Shown here piece by piece: positions 55,521-64,000 of a stretch of DNA of 64,000 nt (position 1 is its first letter; every line of letters begins with the position of its first letter). A program made the position numbers and the translations under genes. The notes beneath the pieces were generated by a model that had not been told where the DNA came from, searched no databases, and was given only the letters and a program-made list of their open reading frames with translations. Origin of the DNA: Saturnia japonica (lineage: Eukaryota; Arthropoda; Insecta; Lepidoptera; Saturniidae); contig CM065307.1 of the NCBI GenBank assembly GCA_033032175.1, positions 5,766,001 to 5,830,000 on the forward strand, read 5' to 3'.

Positions 55521-57283
55521 TTAAATAGCTATCTTCGATAAAACGATAGTGCATGTCACTCGCTTTTCACTTTCGGATCACAACTATATTTGAAACACTA
55601 TTTTTATTCTTCTACACTTATGCTTACACAATTTCAACTAATAATTGTGATGTTACAAAACCGAACGAGCAGGAATTTAGTTCTATTAGATCCGTTCCAT
55701 ACAACAAAAACAGGTTTTTCTCTGCCTAGATTTAGGAAATAGTGACTGGGGACAAATTAAAGTTAATTGGGTATACCCATTGGCACAAAGAAAATAAATA
55801 TATATGTCCCTCAAATTGCAGCATCGTCTCACTATACATGCGGTGGTAGGTACATCCTGAATCCCCACTGTTACTTAGCCTACAAATGTCAACATTAGTT
55901 CGCATTGTGCAACATTTATTACATAACTATTTTATAGCATACAAAGTCATAAGTTGTTACTCAACACCTGAAGCAAACGATGTTAACATTAAAATAGCCT
56001 GTTAACAAAGTAATTATAAAAGTAATTTTAATATGTCAGTATGTCACCCGGCTATGACCACATGTCGTTGACGTCTTCCATTTAATTTCCGCTTATATTT
56101 AATTTCGCATTTTTGGCACTTTCAATGTTTTATTTCTGACAAGAAAGCCTACTAAAAAGCAGCAACCAAATACGAAGAGTAGTTTATTCAAAATTAAGAA
56201 CACATCAGTACTTACTATATTTTTATAGGAACTGTAAGCAAAACATAACATATATATTTCCAATATTAGTAATTAAATTTTCAAAAACGGTATAATTTGT
56301 TCATATACCTACTACTAAAAAACTAAAATGCCTAAGACCGTTTAAGAAATTATTCCAATACCAAGTGTAATAGATACTTTTAATTGGTACGATTATTTTA
56401 TTAAACAAGTTAAGTTAATTCCTGCGGGCATTGAAGACGTAGTACATATTAAGTACCTCGATAGAATAAGCAGACCGATTTAATTATTTTTTTATTTATT
56501 GACAAAAGTACTAGAATATAATTTCACACTACAAGCCTAAAAGAAAAACGTGAATGAGACTGCAAGGACGAATACATCTGGTAGATTTTACGCACATTAA
56601 TAGCCTGATGCAAGCGAATCCTAAGAACCCATAAATAGAATATATTTATGAGATCAAACTAGGACATATTTCAAACAGATGTATATCACAGATATATCAT
56701 TGATGTTTTGATCTTTTCACAAATTGCAGCACTTACCTTCAGAATATTTCTTTGCGTTATCTCAAACAACAAACCTAAACAAGCAATACCTATATCGACC
56801 CTTCGAATCTCAAATGTAGTAAAAGACAAAACACGACTTTAGGGAAAACGCAAAAAACCGAATAAGTGGAAATAAAAATGTTGATAACTTTTTTCTCTTT
56901 AGAGCTATTTTATACAAAAAAATGTTCTTTAAGCAATGTACAAACAAAGACTTCATTTATGACAAGTGACCAACAACTAGAATGTCAAGTACGACAACAA
57001 ATAAAAGGAAAACTGAATTTGGTTGCTAATTAAACTGAGCAGTAAAAGACATTTTTATTGAGATATCAAAATTTGAAATATATAGATTAATAGAGCTCGT
57101 GAAAGTAAGTAAGACAGCGTTTAAAGTCGATTTTAGACCAAATGGTTTTTACTACATTTGTGACTCGAAGGGTCGATATTAGGGAGGATCCTCATTTGAT
57201 ACAAGCCTCCTCCTTTCCCGATGATGTTAAATAATGTCGCATAAAGATAAGTCGTATGATGAGTTATAAATTTTTTTAATGCA
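55521..57283. other. AT-rich intergenic stretch, no gene seen
   Basis: No exon-like frame, no recognised repeat. Confidence 0.35.
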
Positions 57284-57730
57284 ATACAGGTATGCGCCTT
57301 GCCTCAATCTTACCTGATGGTAAGTAAAGATGAGGCCGACGATGTATCGCGCTTACCTATAAAAAGCCTATTCACTCTTCGCTTGAAGACTCCCAAGTTA
57401 TAGGTGGATGGGAAAACAGACGTCGGAAGTGAATTGCACTCCTTTGCCGTTCGCCTATTGAACGATGAAGCATAACGCTTCGTGCGAATCAGGGGAATTT
57501 CCACGACATAAGGGTGTCACGGCGCGGCGGCGTCTAGTTGTCCTATGGAGGAACGGATTGGGCGGAATTAAATCGTGCAATTCCTGTGCACACTCTCCAA
57601 AGTGCAACCTATAAAAAACTGAGATGCAAGCTACCTTAAGTACCTTACGTCGATGCTCTAGACTGAGCATTTTTGCCGTCATCAGTGCTTCATCGCCAAC
57701 AAGTCGACGAGCTCGTACAAGTAGCATAAA
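57284..57730 (-). pseudogene. CR1/jockey-type LINE reverse transcriptase C-terminus
   Basis: On the - strand a first frame (from 57,727) reads LSLEHRRKVLKVACISVFYR and LHFGECAQELHDLIPPNPF. After a frameshift near 57,500 it continues with EIPLIRTKRYASSFNRRTAK, ECNSLPTSVFPSTYNLGVFK and RRVNRLF. These are the usual closing segments of CR1-like ORF2 proteins. A CACCTGATGG-like 3' segment (57,284-57,325) follows. The element is truncated and frameshifted. Confidence 0.65.
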
Positions 57731-57760
57731 TGAATATATAAGATTAAGTCATAGCTGTTT

Positions 57761-57955
57761 CTATTTATTGAAAACCTTAAGATTTACCACGACGTGTCCT
57801 GCAAGATCATCAAAAGACTTGTCTTCTAACACCTTGTTCAATAAGCATAAAAGATCGGTAGGAGAAACTCGAAGGTTTACGCAGAGTATCAAATGGTTTA
57901 ATCTCTTCGAATCAAATGTTGGGCAGTCTTGAAGCAGATGTCCAAAAGTTTGCAT
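57761..57955 (-). pseudogene. Second LINE C-terminal fragment
   Basis: The - strand frame begins FGHLLQDCPTFDSKRLNHL and continues NLRVSPTDLLCLLNK. The HLLQDCP..D..R pattern resembles the zinc-knuckle-like end of RNase H-bearing LINE ORF2 proteins. Different from, and just upstream of, the fragment at 57,284-57,730. Low certainty on clade. Confidence 0.35.
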
Positions 57956-58245
57956 AAGTATTCAATATAGGTACCTATATAATAAACAAGCGCGATGCTG
58001 CGCAGTTTGGTGTCTGTTATTTCTGTCGCAATTTCATTGACGACTGGAAGGGGCTAACACTTTCGCACACTTTGCTCAGACTCTAAGAGACCATACTAAT
58101 GTGAAGTTTATTAATTGTTGATAATACCAACCTACATTGTGATTCAATCAAATAAAATACGTAAATTTGTAACGAAATATCTTTATTCTTCTATTCTAAT
58201 GAACTGAAAAGATTTTTATTTTTAAATAATTGATTATTTTTGTAT

Positions 58246-61200
58246 ATGATTAAAATGTACAAATTAAAATATGTAATTTATCTAAGTGTCGTTGTGTTAT
58301 GTTTAAAAGTGGGCAGAACGGAAAACGAAGTTTCAGAAATTGGTAAGTCTTTCTTCTTTCCTGCAATACTTAATATGGCGTATGTATTCAAAAAACATTC
58401 ACAATACTTATTCTGCGGGAGGAATGTTGTGAGAATATTTCTATTCTTATTATAATACCATATCACACTGTAAATTCATCTATCTACTTAAGTATATACA
58501 GCACAAAATTTAAACATTAAGTAGGTACCTTGATAATAAGCTATTTTACCTATTTTAATACTACGGTATAATACACATCAATTTTTTTTTAACCATATTG
58601 CAAACGTTTATTATTCAAACCATTTTGAAAAAGTAGTAGTTAAGTACCACATTATACGCAACTAGGAGTTAAATATTAAACAAAACTAAGAATATGAAAT
58701 AAAAGCAAATATTTTTTGTATGATATAAAGTAGTTATTATAAACAGACAGAGCAGTCGTAAACAATTAATTTAAATTACATATTCTATCAATAAATTCAA
58801 ACGACCGACTTGTTTCGGAACTCGTTTTCAGATTTAAAAACCTAAAAGAACCATTACAAAAAGTATCTATTCTTTTTTATTTATTTTGCGTAGTATTGCT
58901 AATCGAACAGCTAAGAGATGATGTCTTAAGTGAAGTCAACTGACTATCGATTTAACATATAAATATTTATTGGATACTAGCTTTCTGCTCACGGCTTCGC
59001 TCGCGTAACTATAATATTTGTACTGTTTTACATTCTTTCTACACTTAGGTGTTTCATTAATATTATCTGTATCAAAATGTAAATTATTTGAAAATGATTA
59101 CTTTATATACAAATTCGAAACGAAAAATAATAAGTCCCATAAAAACTTTGGTGCATACTTTTACACCCTTCGTTGTCACCCTCAATATGAGGGGCGATTA
59201 TGAATCTATAGATAATAGTAAATAATAAATAAATAATAGAACACTACCAGTGAAGAAAATATTTTCTAAAATATTCCTTTAGTTCAACATTACGTAGTAG
59301 TTATAATACAAAACCATCATCTTAAATAGTACCTTCCGGGCTTCCACGTTTGGAAAAATTATCAAAATATCCAAACATTTATACGAACTTCTATTATTAT
59401 ACATATTTTGTGTAACTATTCTATTGTATATTTCGTAACAAATAAAAGATTTGAAACTCGCTTGGTAATTTTATAAATCGAATTATGTAATGTAAACAAG
59501 TCTAAAGCATTCGTCCATTCGTACAATGCAGGTCATAAAATTGTACAATAAGTAGATTCCTTTACAATAAAAAACGTTATAATATTTTTATAAAGAATAC
59601 ATAATATTTAGCTAATGTTTTCTCTTAATTGTTAAAGATGTTGAGGTGTAACAATTTAGCGAAAAAAAAGAACTACATATCAATGGCAGTATTGAATTAA
59701 TAAAACCGCTTGAGAAGTATTTCCGATATTCAAGAAGAAATACAGTGTTCCGACATGTTATGTTATTTCGCTTGACGCAACTCGGGTTGGAGTTGTTGAG
59801 TAACTGCTTATCACATCGTCATCCTCTGTTCACCAGAGTAACATGTGACGCAAACCGTCCAAGGTCGACCACACTAAACTCTTGACCAATATTTATGATT
59901 GCTATCTGTAATAGCACACACAACATAAAGCAATGACATTGTGTTTAATTTTAAATATCTGGATGACCAAGCTTTGCGCTGTCTGTCTGTCTGCTCTACT
60001 TTGCAAAGAACAAAACAAAAATCACCTATCAAGGTAAACTTGGAAAATAAAAAAAATATATTTAAACATATAACTTCATTAAATGAGCCGTTTTCGAGAA
60101 ACCAATTACACATAAATAAGATACACTCATGGACAAATTTAGAGGAACGCATTTAAAAAGTTGTATAAAACGAAATATTTTGAAAATTTGTATGAATTAT
60201 TTTATTCATTTAAAAGCTCAAACGTCGAAAAAACACCAGGTCGTCTTAATATGTGCATACAAGCTACTTCTTCGAGTGTTCACCGGGCTTGGGGCGAGCG
60301 CTGAAGCGCGACAATATGTTCAAGGGTGCCAAAGTGGCCGAACCTCGGCTTGGTCTGTTGCCGGGGCATTCATGATGTTTACCTTCACCATCAGCAATAG
60401 TGTTACTGATTTAAATCCTTTGTGCGAATTCCAAAAAAATATTTTTAAGGGCCCAAATCTGCGAACATCGAATTGATATTCTGCCGGTCTGAACCACTGA
60501 ACCACGTCGATGATTAAATTAAAAAATTACAATTTAAGACGTTATTTTATCGTCTTTAACATGAAAATTTACCGTAACTCTGTAAACTGTCCAATATTAT
60601 GTAATTTTATAACAAGAGCAGAATTGAAAGTAAAACAAACTGTAATACAGCGACTTTCGAGTTGACCTACCGAACTTGACCGGCATTCTAACTGGTATAC
60701 AGCTGCATGAAATCAGATAGCTTATAGATATAAATTGAGAAATATAATTATCCTTTGTCAAAACCACGTTTTTCTTGGCATGACCGCTTAATGTTTTACC
60801 CACTGATAACAATCATAACCCGATGTTAATTGAAACTTTATCTGTCTGAGAAATTAAATTGACTCGGAAGCTCTGAACTGCCGATAAACCTTGATAGGTA
60901 CTTGGTAATCGATTCTCAACTTAAAAAACAGAAGCCCTACTAACATGCCGACTATGTCTTCCATACTATAAAATGATTTTTTTTCTCAGCATTTCCACAT
61001 AATACGTAGTAATTCTACATAAATTCCACCATATAGGCTCTGTGGTAGGTGACCTCCTGTTTGTTGAGCAACTCTGATAGGACATTATTAATAATTAAGA
61101 TAGGTAATGGTCGACAAAGGCGGTATTCTGTGTTCACGAAATTTAAATATGTACTTATTTAAATACGGTATATAATTTTAATCCTTTTTATACACGTAAT

Positions 61201-64000
61201 GTTACTTCATTATTGTTTAAAAACTGGTATTGAAACAAGGAAAATTATTGAGTATTACAAAACTCATTGTAATAAACTTCATGTCTTATATTCCTGCTCA
61301 ATTCTGATTGGATATTTTTCAAAATACTGTTTTTGGGACGAACAATAAATATTGTAATTATTTTTTTACAAATATTTTTCGTTTTTGAAAGAAAATTTGA
61401 GTTCTAGTTTTTAGTTCTATATTGTTATGTCGCTATCATATAATAATATCTATTGCTCTACTTTTTACAGAAAGAATATTCTCAGCCTGTAAGAAACATT
61501 CGCCAGAATTTGACGGTTGTATGAAACGTGCCTTTAATAAATTACGGCCGTTTTTTAAAAAAGGTGAGTGTGGTGAAAATGAAATTAATAAGTGATATGT
61601 ACCACACCTGGTTTTTTATTCCCACGAAGTGAAATGACATTTCATGTGTTGCAGGTTTATTGTGATGTCACCAACCAGTACTCATTGTAAATCCGTATGA
61701 TAATAATAATACCTATTGAAAAGTAAAAAAAAAACATTGGACCCTTCCTTTGTGAAGCTCGAATAAGAGAGACAATTTCGCATCTCTCGTGGGTCAATCA
61801 AAGCGTTCATTTTTTTGGTTTTTTTTTTTTCATTTAATCGCCATAGTATATTCATTTTATAGTTTCTTGAATTATGTAACGACGATAGTAAATGATCGGG
61901 TATGTTGATAGTACAAAATATTTAAATAAATATATAAAAACCCTCCATTCAGTATTTAAAATCTTGCGATGCAAATAATTGTACCGTAATTTATACGGTA
62001 GCACAACACTTCAAAAAAAAAAGTGATATTATTTTTAAGTTTCACTTTAGTGATTGACAATTCACTCCGTGGGAATAACAATAACAATATAGATAACTTC
62101 AAACTTACTTTCATGATAGTTTTCATTGTCATTACGATTTTCATTCTTGGAAATTATTACATTTAAGCCCTAACTTATTATATGTTACAACTATAAATTC
62201 AAGTAGGTACATACTTAACTAAACTTGCTTACTTACTTATCTGTTTATTATACTTATATAGTGTTCACCATTACTTTTCTTCAATAACATACATATGTTG
62301 TATTTAATATTATCTATTATCATATTATTTCAATGCATTCACAGGTATTCCAGAATTGGGCGTAGCATCATTCGACCCTCACTTTGCAAAGGAGGTCAAG
62401 CAATCTCGCGCTATACGAGGCATCGGTTACATTCTAACATTAAACGACGTGTTTGAAAGAGGATGGACACAATCCACAGTCACCAAATACAAGTAAATAC
62501 TATTCTAATGAGATGGTTATCATAACATTTTAAAATATTAAATGTACCAGGAAACCAACAGACGGACTTTTCAATTCCTTGTGACATCACAGAAGTTAGT
62601 ATGTAAAGTATTAATAACTTGTATAAGTATCTGGTGGAATGATAAATCTTAAATTTCATTGTAGGGAGCAAACAGAAAGACTTCGAAACTGTAGTATCCC
62701 TGTATATATTAATAGGTCTTTACCTATGAAATTAGCGTTTTATATGGAAAAAGAAAAAGGAAAAAAATATTATGAAATTATACATATAATCAATCGAAGT
62801 ATGTACATTATTTTCTATACTCTTTCGCCATTTTATAGGTAGTCCATTGATTCCATTGCTAAAAAAATTGTGGGAGCGAGAATCAATAAAATCTTTGAAG
62901 GCGGTTTGGACAGCCTCATCGGAATTGAAGATTTTTCCTTGCAAGGAATTTTCCAAATTCCGAAAAAAGTGGTAATCTGTTGAAGCAAGTTCTGGAGAGT
63001 ATGGTGGGTGTCGGAGACATTCCAACCGCGGTTCCTCTAATTTAGCGACCGTCTGTAGTGAAGTATGGAGTCTAGAGATGTCCTGAAACAGCAGTGGGCT
63101 AGAGAGATTGACCAGCCTTGGTTGTTTAACAGCTAGCTTTTCCATCATGTTTTGCCATTGTTGACAATACAGATCTGTCGTTATCGTCTGGCCAAGTCTT
63201 TGGAAACTGTAGTACATTACACCAGCACTGGTTTACCAAACACTCATCAGTACCTTTTTCTGAGTCAACTTTTGCTTGGGACAGGATTTAGCCGGTTCTC
63301 CTGGGTTCAACCACTGTGATGAGCGCTTCGGATTGTCGTAAAGGATTTCGTCACAAATAACAACACGATTCAAAATTCCCTCGTTATTAAGACGGTTTAA
63401 TAATGTAACGCAGTACTCAATGCGTGTTTGTTGGTGTGTTTCAGTCAATTCATGCGGTACTGTACACATTTCTCGAGCTTTTTCACTTTTCCAATTTGTT
63501 TCAAATGAATTAAAATTGTTTATCACTCCCACCGAAGACTGCCGCTAAATCTGACGTGGTTTGCGATGGATCCATTTCCACGATCATCTTTATTTCTTCT
63601 TTATCAACTAGGGTCTACGGCCGAAGGTTTTTCGTACCTCTTTATCCTATACATTGATAAGAAATAATATACTTTACAATAGACTTGTTTTTCAGGACAG
63701 ATTGGGAAAATGAACGAATCATCTATTCTCAATATTTTCCTGAAAAATGGCTGAATGGTGATTATGAATTTAAGGTAACAAATTTTAATACGAACCTGTA
63801 TACATACATTTACTTAATAAAAATAATAAGAAAAATAGGAAAAGCTTCAATTAAATAAATAATACCTGGGCGACCAAGCTTCTCTCGGTATCGTGCAAAA
63901 AAAAACACTCATCTAGGTAAACTTGGAAAGTAAAACGTTATCTAAATGCAAAATTTTATTCAATTGTTAAAGCCGTTTCTGAGAAACCAGTTTTATTTGA
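58246..64000 (+). CDS. Takeout/JHBP-like gene, 3' end beyond window
   Basis: Four exons seen: 58,246-58,342, 61,471-61,563, 62,345-62,492 and 63,696-63,774. They join in frame (phases 1, 1, 2, 0) to 139 residues, with the last exon closed by a GT donor. Roughly half of a typical 240-250 aa protein is present. Residues 1-24 are a signal peptide (a second ATG at 58,255 is equally possible). Cysteines C39 and C49 (CKKHSPEFDGC) have the same spacing as in gene 2. The motif GIPELGVASFDPHFAKEV is a family hallmark. The following YILTLNDVFERGWTQSTVTK matches the strand that lines the ligand pocket in JHBP-type folds. Predicted to be secreted and to carry a small hydrophobic ligand; identity unknown. 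Intron 3 contains a broken mariner on the opposite strand. Confidence 0.88.
58979..59060 (-). mobile_element. Helitron-like 3' end fragment
   Basis: CTAGCTTTCTGCTCACGGCT then TCGCTCGCG is a diverged reverse complement of the subfamily-A 3' end. Only the terminal part is recognisable. Lies in intron 1 of gene 3. Confidence 0.35.
59955..60125 (+). repeat. Interspersed repeat, GACCAAGC-start family
   Basis: ATATCTGGATGACCAAGCTT, an A-rich part, TAAACTTGGAAAATAAAAAA and GAGAAACCAATTACACATAA are colinear with 3,830-3,995. Diverged. Confidence 0.45.
60265..60510 (-). mobile_element. LINE 3'-UTR-like fragment
   Basis: GGGTGCCAAAGTGGCCGAAC and CTCGGCTTGG are the reverse complement of the 3' UTR at 28,980-29,020 of the jockey-like LINE (CCGAGGTCCGGCCACTTTGG), so a related LINE lies here in reverse. 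The end TCTGAACCACTGAACCACGT faintly resembles a tRNA-like SINE head, but is not convincing. Confidence 0.4.
61590..61805 (-). repeat. Interspersed repeat, inverse of 55,297-55,520
   Basis: See shared blocks under the first copy. It lies in intron 2 of gene 3, starting just after the exon 2 donor. Non-coding. Confidence 0.6.
62735..63625 (-). pseudogene. DD34D mariner transposase fossil
   Basis: On the - strand the pieces read EMDPSQTTSDLAAVFGGSD (about 63,590 down), VPHELTETHQQTRIEYC, NRVVICDEILYDNPKRSSQW, LNPGEPAKSCPKQKLTQKKV, LGQTITTDLYCQQWQNMMEK, LLFQDISRLHTS and CLRHPPYSPELASTDYHFF. This is a classic mariner transposase with three aspartates and 34 residues between the second and third. 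Frameshifts near 63,540 and 63,225 and many substitutions disable it. It differs clearly from the DD41D copies. No inverted ends were recognised. Lies antisense in intron 3 of gene 3. Confidence 0.85.
63866..64000 (+). repeat. Interspersed repeat with GACCAAGC start, cut by window end
   Basis: ACCTGGGCGACCAAGCTTCT, an A run, GGTAAACTTGGAAAGTAAAA and GAGAAACCAGTTTT match 3,830-3,995 closely. In intron 4 of gene 3, 92 bases after exon 4. Confidence 0.55.

Noticed and set aside
60460..60510. tRNA-like SINE head (reverse of GAACCACTGAACCACGTCGA)
   Set aside because: Only an A-box-like piece is visible. The B box is not convincing, and the neighbouring sequence fits a LINE 3' UTR better.

Overview
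The window is AT-rich nuclear DNA from an insect, almost certainly a moth or butterfly (Lepidoptera). The genes have GT-AG introns, the proteins are insect secreted lipid-binding types, and the non-genic DNA is packed with repeats that I know, from memory, to be common in lepidopteran genomes: short elements ending in a GCACAGCTAG-type 3' end, jockey/CR1/RTE LINE fragments and mariners. Nothing bacterial, viral or CRISPR-like is visible.

Three spliced genes lie on the + strand, all predicted secreted members of the TULIP/BPI-like lipid-binding superfamily. Gene 1 (21,978-26,271; 3 exons, 459 aa) is a double-domain protein of the insect group-7-allergen-like (Grp7/Der p 7-like) family. Gene 2 (34,147-51,899; 6 exons, 246 aa) is a complete takeout/juvenile-hormone-binding-protein-like (JHBP) gene with very long introns. 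Gene 3 (58,246 to beyond the window end; 4 exons seen) is a second takeout/JHBP-like gene, cut by the edge. They look like a tandem cluster of hydrophobic-ligand carriers. The ligand of each is unknown from sequence.

The rest is mobile DNA. Four nearly identical Tc1/mariner-superfamily elements of about 1.3 kb (DD41D type, 31-bp inverted ends, TA target duplications) lie at 23,183, 31,170, 40,248 and 47,510, all in + orientation. Three are inside introns of genes 1 and 2. One (40,248) keeps an uninterrupted 359-aa transposase frame; the other three carry frameshifts. An older, broken DD34D mariner lies on the - strand in an intron of gene 3. LINE remnants include a 5'-truncated jockey-like element with a 77-nt A tract (27,047-29,214), an RTE-like copy split by mariner copy 2 (about 31,110-33,510), and several 3' fragments. 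At least four subfamilies of short Helitron-like elements (5' TC, 3' hairpin plus CTAG, inserted between A and T) fill the first 21 kb and recur in introns. Several MITE-like inverted repeats, local tandem duplications and one degenerate 15-bp minisatellite (9,781-10,113) complete the picture.

Layout: 1-21,900 repeats only; 21,978-26,271 gene 1 with mariner copy 1; 26,400-34,070 LINEs and mariner copy 2; 34,147-51,899 gene 2, whose introns hold mariner copies 3 and 4 and a THAP-like exon fragment; 51,900-58,240 repeats and LINE fragments; 58,246-64,000 gene 3 with a fossil mariner. Exon boundaries were read by eye from splice consensus, frame and family similarity; no transcript evidence is available here.
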